From CAMYLR01 sp041577935 (lineage in GTDB: Bacteria > Gemmatimonadota > Gemmatimonadetes > JACCXV01 > JAHWKZ01), in NCBI GenBank assembly GCA_041577935.1, contig JBFGIA010000038.1:1-19880 (forward strand): a stretch of 19,880 nucleotides of DNA, written 5' to 3'. Positions within the stretch are counted from its first letter, which is position 1. Every line of letters begins with the position of its first letter. Below are positions 1-8,861 of the stretch, one piece after another. The notes under the pieces were generated by a model. The model had not been told where the DNA came from. It saw nothing but the letters and a program-made list of their open reading frames with translations, and made no database searches. The position numbers were made by a program, and so were the translations under genes.

Positions 1-296
1 TCGTCGAGACGACTCCAGTAATGGAGCCGCTTGCCTACCAAGCCGGCTTCGGCCACCAGCACGCCGGGGTGAGCGACCTCGGTCCCAACGACGCGAACCT
101 CGCGCACTAGGAACGGGAACAACCACCCTCGCGTGTGCGCCAGCTTGCCTAGATGAAAGGTCGCCAGGCCACACGCGACTAAGACTATCCCCCAACGAAG
201 CCCGCGCTTGATCGACTCTCGACGGGCGGCCATCTGCTCGCGATCCACCCAGCGGTTCTGGCGGCGGCCAACACGCAGTCCGGGCTTGCGTATCAT
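1..296 (-). CDS. ftsQ: Cell division protein FtsQ, N-terminal part (runs off the window)
   Basis: Only the first 98 residues are present; the 3' end lies beyond base 1. FtsQ is a bitopic inner-membrane divisome protein that links early and late division proteins through FtsB/FtsL. Translation from the ATG at 296 gives a basic cytoplasmic segment (about residues 1-34, rich in Arg and Lys), one membrane segment (about 35-52, GIVLVACGLATFHLG) and the start of a POTRA domain (about 63 onward, VREVRVVGTEVAHPGVL), the usual FtsQ order. The ATG overlaps the murB stop as ATGA, so translation is probably coupled. The position directly after murB and the topology make FtsQ by far the best call. No ddl gene lies between murB and ftsQ, unlike in many proteobacteria. 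Confidence 0.85.
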   Translation of the reverse strand, partial: MIRKPGLRVGRRQNRWVDREQMAARRESIKRGLRWGIVLVACGLATFHLGKLAHTRGWLFPFLVREVRVVGTEVAHPGVLVAEAGLVGKRLHYWSRLD

Positions 297-1249
297 CGCT
301 CATCCAGGAACGCGAGGTCGGACGGAGGGAAACCGATCAGCCGGACTTCAAGTTCCAGCCGGATCTGAAACCGGTCGTAGACCGCCTGATAGGCGTGCTG
401 GATGCACGCCAGCGCTTCAGCCGCCGTGGCTTTCCCGCGGTTGACGATGAAGTTGGCGTGGACTTCCGAGATCTGGGCATCCCCCACCCGGTAGCCCTTG
501 AGCCCAGCGGCATCGATCAACGCGCCCGCAGTTCGACCCGTAGATGAAGCGCCAGACGGATTCATGAACGTGCTGCCCCACGACGGAAACTGTAGCGGTT
601 GCGTCTCGCGCCGCGACGACGACAAGCTGCGCGCGGTGGCGCGTACCGTCTCGGGATCGCCAACCTGCACCTCACAGGTCGCCGCTGTCACGATGAGACC
701 CGCTGGTACGTTACCCTTCCGGTAGCTGGGTTTGAGGTCGTCTCGAGTCAGCTTGTGGTGTTCACCGTTCCAATCGATGGCCTCGATCTCGATGAACAGG
801 TTCCAGATCGAGAGCTCTCGAATACCGGCGTTCATGATGATCGCTCCGCCGAGCGAGCCTGGTACCCCAGCCAGAAACTGAAACCCGTCCCAACCGCGCT
901 CGGCGGCCTCGCGTACCAAGCGTGGCGTGTAGATGCCGGCCTCGATACGCGCTGTCTGCGCGGTTTCGTCGAATTGTATCGCGTTGAACCGCTGACTCAG
1001 CTTCAGCACCAAACCATACTCGCGGGCGTCGTTGATCAAAACGTTCGCGCCGCCGCCCAAAACGAAGGCGTCCTCTACAGCGAGTCTTGAGGCTTTGCGG
1101 TACTCAATCACCTCCATCAAGTCAGCCTCGCTCTTCACGGCGCAGAAAATCTTGGCCACGCCGCCGATCTTGCAATACGTCATCGGTGCCAGCTCCACGT
1201 CGGACTGGCAGCAAGCCGGGAGGACATCTTTGAGCTTAGCTCGACCCAT
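293..1249 (-). CDS. murB: UDP-N-acetylenolpyruvoylglucosamine reductase MurB
   Basis: Cytoplasmic FAD enzyme that reduces UDP-GlcNAc-enolpyruvate to UDP-MurNAc with NADPH, the second committed step of peptidoglycan precursor synthesis. With the ATG at 1249 it has 318 residues, close to the family norm of about 300. Visible are the substrate motif YCKIGG (about 25-30), the FAD-binding stretch VLGGGANVLI (63-72), LAGVPGSLGGAIIMNAG (127-143), the catalytic-serine motif GSTFMNP (Ser226) and the C-terminal acid in LELEVR (Glu301). The start is uncertain: an ATG at 1270 and a TTG at 1315 are also in frame. I chose 1249 for its short 14-base overlap with murC and a GGGAAA-like site before it. Two usually conserved positions differ (YRKG, and Met in GSTFMNP). 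Its stop overlaps the ftsQ start. Confidence 0.95.
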   Translation of the reverse strand: MGRAKLKDVLPACCQSDVELAPMTYCKIGGVAKIFCAVKSEADLMEVIEYRKASRLAVEDAFVLGGGANVLINDAREYGLVLKLSQRFNAIQFDETAQTARIEAGIYTPRLVREAAERGWDGFQFLAGVPGSLGGAIIMNAGIRELSIWNLFIEIEAIDWNGEHHKLTRDDLKPSYRKGNVPAGLIVTAATCEVQVGDPETVRATARSLSSSRRETQPLQFPSWGSTFMNPSGASSTGRTAGALIDAAGLKGYRVGDAQISEVHANFIVNRGKATAAEALACIQHAYQAVYDRFQIRLELEVRLIGFPPSDLAFLDER

Positions 1250-2648
1250 CGTTTTCCCGGCTCGACTCATGCCCCACTCGCCGCTCTTGCGCCAGCCGAC
1301 GAGCAACTCGATCAACGTCTCCGGCCCCCAGCGTGACCACCAGATCCCCCTCAGTCAGCCGGGAAGCGACGATGTCGCTGACTGAACCGTTCTCCACATA
1401 AGTGACATCTTCGGCGCCGGCACGCTCCACAGCGTCATACACCAATCGCCCGCTCACACCCGCGATCGGTGCCTCCCGAGCCGGATACACATCAGTTACA
1501 AACACCACATCGGCATCCGCTAACGCGCTCCCAAACTCATTCGCAAAATCACGCGTCCGGCTATAGAGATGAGGCTGAAAGACAGCCACCAAGCGGCGTC
1601 CCGGCCAACCCATCCGCGCGCTCTCCAAAGTAGCCGCGACCTCGGTCGGGTGGTGCGCGTAGTCGTCGACAATCATCACATCCTCGTCCTCGAAAACGAT
1701 CTCGAACCGCCGTTCGACTCCGCGCACAGATTCCAGGCCGGCAGTAAGAATTTTTGGCTCGAGACCCAAGGCCCAACCCATCGCCGCAGCGGCCAGCGCG
1801 TTGAGGACGTTGTGTCGACCGGGAAGCGACACTTCGACGTCTTCGCGACGTCCGTCCGGCAGTCGCATTTCGAACCGAGTGTCGAGTTGACGCGTTTCGA
1901 TCTCGGCCCCACGCACATCGGCATCTGGCGAGAGCCCAAAGGTGACAACACTCAGGCCAGTCGGTGATTCAAAACGCCGGACACCCGCATCGTCGATACC
2001 GAGAACCAGCTTTCCATGCTCGTGTACACGAGCCGCGAACTGCGTAAATGCGGCGTCGACCTGAGCCGCCGATTCATACGTGTCGAGGTGATCGGGCTCG
2101 ATGTTGGTGATAACCGCGTGATCTGGCTCGAGAGCGAGGAACGAGCGGTCAAACTCATCGGCCTCGGCCACCAACCACTCGCCCGCACCGAGGCGGACAT
2201 TGCCGTCCTGTCCACGTATTCGCCCACCGACCAGCACGGTCGGGTCCCAGCCCGCAGCTTCGAGGATGGCGCCGATCATCGTCGTGGTCGTTGACTTGCC
2301 ATGCGTGCCGGCGATGGCGATCCCGCGGCTACCGGACATCACCGCACCCAAGAGTTCGGCGCGCCGAACGATCTGACAACCCCGATCACGAGCCGCCTCC
2401 AGCTCGTCATTGTCCATCGGGATAGCGGATGAGATGACGACCGCTTCGGTCGGCCCTGCGTGGTCGATACCGTGACCGATGCGGACCGTGATGCCCAACG
2501 CCTCCATTCGATCGGTGGTTGCGGAGCGACTCACGTCGCAGCCAGTCACCGTGTATCCGCGCTGTACCAAGAACTCCGCGAGGCCGCTCATCCCAGCCCC
2601 GCCGATTCCCATAAAGTGCAGCCGGCGGTGGGTGTCCAAGACGCTCAC
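1236..2648 (-). CDS. murC: UDP-N-acetylmuramate--L-alanine ligase MurC
   Basis: Cytoplasmic ATP-dependent ligase that adds the first amino acid, L-alanine, to UDP-MurNAc. The 470-residue length is normal. The N-terminal Rossmann domain carries GIGGAGMSG (14-22), which binds UDP-MurNAc. The central domain has the P-loop GTHGKSTTT (114-122), where the GTHGK form is diagnostic of MurC among Mur ligases, and NIEPDHLDTYE, the metal and ATP region. YAHHPTE in the C-terminal part is another MurC signature. The start is a GTG that overlaps the murG stop as GTGA (2648-2645), so the two are probably translationally coupled. The C-terminal tail overlaps the start of murB. Confidence 0.97.
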   Translation of the reverse strand: MSVLDTHRRLHFMGIGGAGMSGLAEFLVQRGYTVTGCDVSRSATTDRMEALGITVRIGHGIDHAGPTEAVVISSAIPMDNDELEAARDRGCQIVRRAELLGAVMSGSRGIAIAGTHGKSTTTTMIGAILEAAGWDPTVLVGGRIRGQDGNVRLGAGEWLVAEADEFDRSFLALEPDHAVITNIEPDHLDTYESAAQVDAAFTQFAARVHEHGKLVLGIDDAGVRRFESPTGLSVVTFGLSPDADVRGAEIETRQLDTRFEMRLPDGRREDVEVSLPGRHNVLNALAAAAMGWALGLEPKILTAGLESVRGVERRFEIVFEDEDVMIVDDYAHHPTEVAATLESARMGWPGRRLVAVFQPHLYSRTRDFANEFGSALADADVVFVTDVYPAREAPIAGVSGRLVYDAVERAGAEDVTYVENGSVSDIVASRLTEGDLVVTLGAGDVDRVARRLAQERRVGHESSRENDGSS

Positions 2649-3769
2649 GGGTCACCCGCCAGTGTTCGTCCAGCCAGCTCGAGGATCTGGTCAGCGATGA
2701 TCTTCGCTGCCTCAGGTTGGGCTAGCGTTCGCGCTGCCGCCGCCATTCGTTCGCGTCGCGGTCGGTCATCGAGCAAACCAGTGATCAAGTTGCTGAGTCG
2801 TCGTGCAGTAGCCTCGGACTCCGAAATGGCGATCGCGGCGCCGGCCGCTTCGACGGCCCTGGCGTTGACCATCTGATGATCGGCCGTAGCATGCGGGTAC
2901 GGCACCAGGATCGCCGGGATACCCCAGGCGGCTAACTCCGCCAGCGTCATCGCTCCGGCTCGACAGAGGGCCAGATCAAGCAACGGGTAGACCGCCCCCA
3001 TGGGTGAGAAGAAGGGCTTTATCACAACCCGTTCCGGCCACTGACCGGCCGCAACCACATGATCGTAATGCTGCTCTCCGGTTTGCCAAATCAAGTTTGG
3101 AAGCGCGTCCGTCTGGTCGGCGAACAGCTTGATGATCGCCATGTTTAGCGCTTCTGCGCCTTGACTACCTCCAAGAACACCGAGTGTCGGGCGGGCCACA
3201 TCGAGTCGCCCGCTGAACTCGGCTTCGACCGATTCCTGCAGTGCGATCGGGTTACCGGTCACCGTGACTCGAGTGCCTCCCGGCAGCGCCTCGTCGACGC
3301 CGGGGTACGCCACGCACACTCGGTCGGCCCAACGCGCCAGGAATCGAGTCGCCAGTCCCGGCTGGCGATTTTGCTCCTGCAGAATAAGCGGCCGGTGTGC
3401 CAAACGAGCGGCTACGCCGATTGGCACCGAGACGTAACCACCCGTACCGACCACCACGTCCGGCTTAAAGCCTCTGACGACGTTGCGAGCCGCGCCAACC
3501 GCCCGCCCTAACCGCCACGGCAGCGTGGCGTTCTTGATTCGTCGGTGACGATCCACGATCGGCGCATCGATCAGCTGGTACTGAAAGCCTGCCGCGGACA
3601 ACAACTCGCGATCCGTTTCGCGGTGGCTGCCGATCAGCATGATCGCCGCTGGGTGTCGCCGCTGTGCCAGCTCGTGGGCCAGGTTCAACGCTGGAACTAG
3701 ATGCCCTCCGGTGCCGCCACCGGCGATTAACACGCGAGCCGCCGTCTCGTCATGCTCGCTGACGTCCAA
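2645..3769 (-). CDS. murG: Lipid II synthase (undecaprenyl-PP-MurNAc-pentapeptide GlcNAc transferase) MurG
   Basis: Peripheral inner-membrane GT-B glycosyltransferase that moves GlcNAc from UDP-GlcNAc onto lipid I to make lipid II. From the TTG at 3769 it has 374 residues, near the family norm of about 355-370. GGGTGGH (17-23) is the MurG lipid-contact loop. Later come LGVLGGSQGAEALN, WQTGEQHYD and RAGAMTLAELAAWG with ATADHQMVNA, the UDP-GlcNAc and acceptor motifs. The frame stays open upstream to an ATG at 3838, but that would add a Gly6-containing leader and an 89-base overlap with ftsW. The Gly run is simply the ribosome binding site (AGGAGG) read in the murG frame, so TTG is preferred. 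It overlaps ftsW by 20 bases and murC by 4. Confidence 0.95.
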   Translation of the reverse strand: MDVSEHDETAARVLIAGGGTGGHLVPALNLAHELAQRRHPAAIMLIGSHRETDRELLSAAGFQYQLIDAPIVDRHRRIKNATLPWRLGRAVGAARNVVRGFKPDVVVGTGGYVSVPIGVAARLAHRPLILQEQNRQPGLATRFLARWADRVCVAYPGVDEALPGGTRVTVTGNPIALQESVEAEFSGRLDVARPTLGVLGGSQGAEALNMAIIKLFADQTDALPNLIWQTGEQHYDHVVAAGQWPERVVIKPFFSPMGAVYPLLDLALCRAGAMTLAELAAWGIPAILVPYPHATADHQMVNARAVEAAGAAIAISESEATARRLSNLITGLLDDRPRRERMAAAARTLAQPEAAKIIADQILELAGRTLAGDP

Positions 3770-5000
3770 CGGGGACCACCCTCCTCCACCACCGCCAGTG
3801 CTTGATCGCAGGTTCCCGGCGTGGTGGGTCGATGCCATCACGGGAGATGCTCAAGAGAATCCCGATCGCAGCCATGTGAACGATCAACGCCGTGCCGCCA
3901 TATGAGACGAACGGCAGTGGCAGCCCGGTGGTCGGCAAGACCGCCGTCGCGACACCGATGTTGACTAACGCTGAGAGCAGAATCAACGTTGTCAATCCCG
4001 AGCCCAGCAAGAAGCCAAAGTTGTCCGGCGCACGTCGCGCGATCCGGTAACCCAATGCTCCCAAGTAGACAAACGCTATCAACACCGTCATTGTGCCGAC
4101 GATCCCCAACTCCTCACCGACGATCGACAAGATGAAGTCGGTGTGTGCCATCGGCAGAAAGGCGAACTTCTGCTTGCTTGATCCAAGCCCGACACCAAAC
4201 CAACCACCCGATCCCAAGCTGATCAATGATTGATTGATCTGGTACGAAATCCCCTGCACGTCCTGTGTGGGGTCTAAGAACGCTGCTAGCCGCCGCATCC
4301 GGTAAGGCTCGAGCACCATCACCAGCGCCGCCAACGGGATCCCCGCCGCACCGGCTTGAAGCAGGTACCACCACTTGACACCGGCCATGAAGAGCAACGT
4401 CGCCGCCAGCGCCCCGATCATCATCGCGCCTTTGAAGTCCGGCTGGAGGACGACGAGCCCGGCCATTATTACCGGCAGCAGCAGCAAGGGGACGAGCTGG
4501 TCGCCTCTCTGGTCCAACTTCTTGGCCTTCAGTGCCAGTATCGCCGACATCCACACGATGATCGCCAGTTTGGCCAGTTCGATCGGCTGGAATGTGAGTC
4601 CTGGCAGAGCGATCCACCGTCTGGCGCCGTTGATCTCCGGCGTGAGGGCGGTGCCAAACGGCAGCGCCAGGAACAACAACAGTACCAACGCCACCCACAT
4701 GAGCGGCTTCGATACCCGTGCCCAGATTTGATAGTCGAGCCGCGATGCCAGCGCCATCACGATGACACCTACTAGCGCCTTGGCGGCCTGGCTTTGAAAG
4801 AACGTCGTGCTGCTACCGTGACGGGCTAACGACAGTACCGAGCTCGAGCTATAGACCATCACAAGCCCGAATCCAACCAGCAGCAACACCAAAGTCCGGA
4901 GCCGCCGATCGGCTTGTCCGCGCGGAGCCTTCGGCGGTCGCTTCGCCTTGCGCGCGGTCGTTCGGCGACGGTTGGCGCGCTTCTTGGGACGACCGATCAT
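3750..5000 (-). CDS. ftsW: Septal peptidoglycan glycosyltransferase FtsW (SEDS family)
   Basis: Polytopic inner-membrane SEDS protein that polymerises lipid II at the septum with its partner transpeptidase FtsI, encoded in the same operon. The 416-residue product has a very basic cytoplasmic N-terminus (about residues 1-35, Arg/Lys/Pro rich) and then about ten membrane segments. Signature stretches are LDYQIWARVS, INGARRWI (about 123-130), FQPIELAKL, LEPYRMRRLAAFLDP, QINQSLISLGSGGWFGVGLG and AHTDFILSIVGEELG; the Asp in HTDF (residue 288) matches the catalytic Asp of RodA/FtsW. The ATG overlaps the murD stop (ATGA, 5000-4997) and follows a GGGAGGT site six bases away. The dcw context favours FtsW over RodA or SpoVE. 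Confidence 0.95.
   Translation of the reverse strand: MIGRPKKRANRRRTTARKAKRPPKAPRGQADRRLRTLVLLLVGFGLVMVYSSSSVLSLARHGSSTTFFQSQAAKALVGVIVMALASRLDYQIWARVSKPLMWVALVLLLFLALPFGTALTPEINGARRWIALPGLTFQPIELAKLAIIVWMSAILALKAKKLDQRGDQLVPLLLLPVIMAGLVVLQPDFKGAMMIGALAATLLFMAGVKWWYLLQAGAAGIPLAALVMVLEPYRMRRLAAFLDPTQDVQGISYQINQSLISLGSGGWFGVGLGSSKQKFAFLPMAHTDFILSIVGEELGIVGTMTVLIAFVYLGALGYRIARRAPDNFGFLLGSGLTTLILLSALVNIGVATAVLPTTGLPLPFVSYGGTALIVHMAAIGILLSISRDGIDPPRREPAIKHWRWWRRVVPVGRQRA
3780..3785 (-). promoter_or_regulatory. Ribosome binding site deciding the murG TTG start
   Basis: A full AGGAGG on the minus strand lies inside the last codons of ftsW (as Arg-Arg codons), ten bases before the TTG at 3769. It supports TTG as the murG start and explains the glycine run that appears if the frame is read further upstream. 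Confidence 0.65.
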
Positions 5001-6379
5001 CGGACGACCTCCCGTTTGGCCGCGGCTGCCACCAACTGGCGAAACTGCTCGCCTCGCGCCTCGTAGTTGACGAACTGATCGTAGGAGGAGCACGCCGGCG
5101 AGAGCAGCACCAGATCGCCGGGTTGAGCCAGCTCACGCGCGCGTTCCACGGCCCGCTCCAGAGTGCCGACATCGGTCACATCAACAACGCCATCAAGCTC
5201 GCTGACGATCTGCGGGCCTGATTCCCCAATCGCCAACACATGGCGCGCACGCGCCTCCAATAGTGGGGCCAATGGTGCGTAGGGAGAGCCCTTGTGACGG
5301 CCCCCCAAAATGACGATCAACGGTTGATCGAACGCCTCGAGTGCGACCGTGACCGACTCGACGTTGGTCGCCTTCGAGTCGTTGACAAACGTCACCCCGT
5401 CGACGACGCCTACGCGCTCGAGACGGTGCTCGACCCCGCCGAAAGACGCTAACCCGGAGCCGATCGCGGTCGGCTCAACCCCCATGAGCTCTGCTGCGAG
5501 CGTCGCCGCCAGTGCGTTCTGAACGTTGTGCTGCCCTGGGATTTTCAGCGCGGCAGTTTTGACGATCGGGCCCGAGTACGCCTCGCCGGTCAGCGTAATC
5601 CAACCATCGTCGACCCATGCCCCTCGTTCAACCGCCTCGTAACGGTGAAACCAGTGCCGTGTTGCAGATCGATCGGAACCGAAGTTCGACAGCGCACGGT
5701 CCTCAGCATTCAGGCAGAGATGATCGCCGCGGTCTTGGTTCATAGCGATACGCGCCTTGTCCTGAGCGTACGCGTGGACATCAGGATAGGTGTCGAGGTG
5801 ATCAGCGGTCAGGTTTAGGACCACCGCCACCCGCGGCTTAAAGGTCTCGATCCGGGCCAACTGGAACGACGACACCTCGAGCACATACCACTCGACGTCA
5901 AAATCCTCGAGCACGGCAGTTGAAAAAGCGCGCCCGATATTGCCGGCTACACTGACCGAGATGCCGCCCGTCTGGGCGACAGCTCCAAGCAGCGCGGTGG
6001 TCGTCGTCTTGCCGTTGGTGCCCGTGACTGCGGCCACGGGTGCGCGGGCAAACCACCACGCGACCTCGATCTCACTGAAGATCGGCCGATCACAGACTGG
6101 CGGTGCTACCAGGATCTCGGCGTCGGGCGGGATTCCAGGGCTAACCGCGATCCAGTCGCAGTCTGCGAGTAACTCACGATCGTGCCCTCCCGCGTTGGCT
6201 TCGATGCCCTCGTCCGCCAGTGTGCGAGCCGTGAGGGCGACGTGGTCTGACGCTGAGACGTCGGACGCGTAGACGCTGGCCCCCATCCGCTGCAACAGGC
6301 GCGCGGCCGCCATCCCCGAGCGTCCCAGCCCGAGCACCGCAACGCGCGCACCATCGACCTGGACCGGTGGATCGATCAC
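4997..6379 (-). CDS. murD: UDP-N-acetylmuramoyl-L-alanine--D-glutamate ligase MurD
   Basis: Cytoplasmic Mur ligase that adds D-glutamate to UDP-MurNAc-L-Ala. From the GTG at 6379 it has 460 residues, normal for the family. The Rossmann N-domain shows VLGLGRSG (15-22), typical of MurD, and SPGIPP (80-85). The central domain has the P-loop GTNGKTTTT (120-128) and LTADHLDTYPD. The C-domain has VNDSKATNVESV, the diagnostic MurD stretch, and GGRHKGSPY where GGRDKG is usual. The start overlaps the mraY stop as GTGA (6379-6376); upstream of it there is no good ribosome binding site, which suggests reinitiation. A longer reading frame to 6463 would run 88 bases into mraY and is not supported. Confidence 0.96.
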   Translation of the reverse strand: MIDPPVQVDGARVAVLGLGRSGMAAARLLQRMGASVYASDVSASDHVALTARTLADEGIEANAGGHDRELLADCDWIAVSPGIPPDAEILVAPPVCDRPIFSEIEVAWWFARAPVAAVTGTNGKTTTTALLGAVAQTGGISVSVAGNIGRAFSTAVLEDFDVEWYVLEVSSFQLARIETFKPRVAVVLNLTADHLDTYPDVHAYAQDKARIAMNQDRGDHLCLNAEDRALSNFGSDRSATRHWFHRYEAVERGAWVDDGWITLTGEAYSGPIVKTAALKIPGQHNVQNALAATLAAELMGVEPTAIGSGLASFGGVEHRLERVGVVDGVTFVNDSKATNVESVTVALEAFDQPLIVILGGRHKGSPYAPLAPLLEARARHVLAIGESGPQIVSELDGVVDVTDVGTLERAVERARELAQPGDLVLLSPACSSYDQFVNYEARGEQFRQLVAAAAKREVVR

Positions 6380-7461
6380 CGCAGTTTCAACGTCGAAGCA
6401 GCGAGCAGGGCGAACAGCACCCCGAGGATATAGAACCGCATGACGATCTTCTGTTCGTCCCACCCAAGAAGCTCGAAATGATGGTGAATCGGGCTCATCT
6501 TGAAAACTCTCTTCCCGCGCAGTTTGAACGACGCCACCTGGATTATCACCGATAGTGTTTCGAGCACGAACACGCCGCCGACAAAGATCAAGGCGAACTC
6601 CATCTTGAGCAGCACCGCGAGCGTTCCAAACGCGCCGCCGAGCGCCAGCGATCCAGTGTCGCCCATGATGATTTCTGCTGGATGAGCGTTGTACCAGAGA
6701 AACCCCAGCGCAGCACCGAGCAACGCCGCACAGTAGATGGTCAGTTCACCGGCACCCGAGAAGTACGGAATCTGCAGATAGCTTGACCAGTCGGCGCGAC
6801 CGATCACGTACGCAAACGCGGCAAAGGCGGTTGCCGCGATCGCTCCCAACCCGATCGCCAGTCCATCCAGACCGTCGGTCAGGTTGACGGCATTGGTCGC
6901 AGCGATCACCACCAAGATGATGAACGGGATGTAGAGCCAGCCGAAATCGACAAAGCGCTCTTTGAAAAACGGCACGGAGGTGAGCGTCGTGTACTCGCCG
7001 TGAACCGGTTGCGTGTAGAGCCACACGCCCAGCACAACACCCAGCAGGACTTGTCCGACGACCTTCTGGATGGCGATCAGCCCTTCCGATTTCTGCTTCA
7101 CGACTTTCAGATAGTCGTCGAGGAATCCCAACCCCCCCATCCAGAGCGTAGCCACGAGAACCATCTGAATGAACGGCTGGCTCAAATCGGCCCAAAGCAG
7201 AGTCGGGACGACGACGGCCAGGATGATCAGCACGCCACCCATGGTCGGTGTGCCGGCCTTGCTGTAATGGGCCTTTGGACCCTCTTGCCGGATCGGCTGT
7301 CCCGCACCAAGAACACTCAAGCGTCGAATCAGCCATGGACCCAGTAGGAACGCGAGCGCAAGTGCGGTGACAGTCGCGTAGGCAGAGCGGAACGTTATGT
7401 ATCGAAAAACGTTGAAGAACGTGTGCTGGTCAGCCAGTGGAACGAGTAGGTCGTAGAGCAT
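6376..7461 (-). CDS. mraY: Phospho-N-acetylmuramoyl-pentapeptide-transferase MraY
   Basis: Integral membrane enzyme that joins phospho-MurNAc-pentapeptide to undecaprenyl phosphate, making lipid I. The 361-residue protein has about ten hydrophobic segments and every family landmark: KAHYSKAGTPTMGG (about 63-76), the double Asp in FLDDYLKV (115-116), NLTDGLDGLA (193-202), NAHPAEIIMGDTGS (258-271) and the histidine motif SPIHHHFELLG (323-333). Asp pairs and the HHH loop bind Mg2+ and the nucleotide. It starts at an ATG 11 bases after the murF stop with only a GGCGG-like site before it, and its stop overlaps the murD start. It is one of only four ATG starts in the window. Confidence 0.97.
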   Translation of the reverse strand: MLYDLLVPLADQHTFFNVFRYITFRSAYATVTALALAFLLGPWLIRRLSVLGAGQPIRQEGPKAHYSKAGTPTMGGVLIILAVVVPTLLWADLSQPFIQMVLVATLWMGGLGFLDDYLKVVKQKSEGLIAIQKVVGQVLLGVVLGVWLYTQPVHGEYTTLTSVPFFKERFVDFGWLYIPFIILVVIAATNAVNLTDGLDGLAIGLGAIAATAFAAFAYVIGRADWSSYLQIPYFSGAGELTIYCAALLGAALGFLWYNAHPAEIIMGDTGSLALGGAFGTLAVLLKMEFALIFVGGVFVLETLSVIIQVASFKLRGKRVFKMSPIHHHFELLGWDEQKIVMRFYILGVLFALLAASTLKLR

Positions 7462-7472
7462 CTACCGCCGCC

Positions 7473-8861
7473 TTATCGATTGATCTCGACCGAGCAACCC
7501 AGACACGCCTCGCGAACCGGTTCGACCACGTGCTCCAGCGCTGCACCACGACTGGCCTTGAAGAGGACCGCATCACCAGGGCGGAGGTTCTCGATCAGCC
7601 ACCGGATCGCTCCCGGCTGGTCGTCGAATCGGAGCGCTGTCACGCCCTCATCCTCGGCCCCGCTGGCTATCGACGCGGCCCCGGCGCCAACCGCTACAAC
7701 GACTTCAACACCAGCCGACGCCAGATCGCACCCGACCTGCCGATGCAGCATCTCGCTTTGGTCGCCCAATTCCAGCATTTCGCCGAGCACGACGACGCGT
7801 CGACGGGCATCATCAAGGGCCACCAGGGTAGCCACCGCCGAGGCCACACTCTCGGGGTTGGCGTTGTAGCAATCAACCAGCGCGACCACGTCCCCCCATC
7901 GCTCCAATTCCATCCGCAGCGGCAATGCATCGGGCTCGGCGATCCCGACGGCGATCGCCCCTGGCGAGATATCCGCCTCGCGGCCCACGGCGACCGCTGC
8001 CAGCGCGTTCACGACATTGTGCCGACCGACCAACCGCAGGCGGTAGGTGCGCCCATCGATCTCGAACCTCCCGCGTCCTTCGCCGTCCAGCTCCCAGCGC
8101 TCCGGTCGAACGTCGTTCGATGGCTCGATACCGTAGGAGACCAGCCTGCACTTCAACGTCGAAACCGCAGCTATCAACCGCGGGTCATCACCGTTGTAGA
8201 ACAAGGTCCCGTCGGGAGACAGGGCTCGTCCGAGAGCCAACTTCTCCTCCATCACGGCCTCGACCGAACCCAATCCCTCGAGGTGGCTCGCCGCAACGCT
8301 AGTAATGACCGCCATCGTTGGTTGAGCGATGCGCGACAGAATCGCGATCTCCCCCGGCTCGCTGGACCCCAGCTCGACCACCGCCCAGGCATCATCGGGA
8401 TCGATCTTGAGCAAGGTGAGTGGGACGCCGATCTGATTATTCAAGTTGCCCACGGTGGCCGAGGTCGAGAAACGTTGCGCTAGCACCGCCGCGATCAACT
8501 CTTTTGTGGTCGTCTTTCCATTCGAGCCGGTGACCGCGACGACCTGCGTCGAGAGCGCGTTCCGATAATGCGCCGCCAACGCCTGGAGCGCAGCCCGCCC
8601 GTCGGGTACGGCCCAGAATGCGATCTTCGCTCGATCGGTGAAACCCCTATCCTCGCCCACCGCACCAGACACGCCAGCAGCCACTGCGGCATCCAAGAAA
8701 TCATTGCCATCGTAGCGGTCGCCGCGAATCGCAACGAACAGCTCGCCGTCTGTTGCTCGGCGGGTGTCGATCGTGACACCGCAGAAGGCTTGGGGCGGCT
8801 GTCCGCTGGGTTCTACGCCTAGCGCAGCGGTCACCTGATCGACGGTCAGCTTAGCGCTCAC
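7473..8861 (-). CDS. murF: UDP-N-acetylmuramoyl-tripeptide--D-alanyl-D-alanine ligase MurF
   Basis: Cytoplasmic Mur ligase that adds the D-Ala-D-Ala dipeptide to the UDP-MurNAc-tripeptide, finishing the soluble precursor handed to MraY. It has 462 residues, as expected. The N-terminal uridine domain shows GVTIDTRRATDGELFVAIRG (28-47). The central domain has the P-loop TGSNGKTTTKE (111-121), where GSNGKTT is diagnostic for MurF, and VAASHLEGLGS. DCYNANPESV follows in the C-domain, another MurF hallmark. The GTG start overlaps the murE stop as GTGA (8861-8858). The ddl ligase that makes the dipeptide is not in this window. Confidence 0.97.
   Translation of the reverse strand: MSAKLTVDQVTAALGVEPSGQPPQAFCGVTIDTRRATDGELFVAIRGDRYDGNDFLDAAVAAGVSGAVGEDRGFTDRAKIAFWAVPDGRAALQALAAHYRNALSTQVVAVTGSNGKTTTKELIAAVLAQRFSTSATVGNLNNQIGVPLTLLKIDPDDAWAVVELGSSEPGEIAILSRIAQPTMAVITSVAASHLEGLGSVEAVMEEKLALGRALSPDGTLFYNGDDPRLIAAVSTLKCRLVSYGIEPSNDVRPERWELDGEGRGRFEIDGRTYRLRLVGRHNVVNALAAVAVGREADISPGAIAVGIAEPDALPLRMELERWGDVVALVDCYNANPESVASAVATLVALDDARRRVVVLGEMLELGDQSEMLHRQVGCDLASAGVEVVVAVGAGAASIASGAEDEGVTALRFDDQPGAIRWLIENLRPGDAVLFKASRGAALEHVVEPVREACLGCSVEINR

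Noticed and set aside
7437..8483. Plus-strand open frame of 348 codons opposite murF
   Set aside because: No domain, no context and full overlap with murF, which carries all its motifs.
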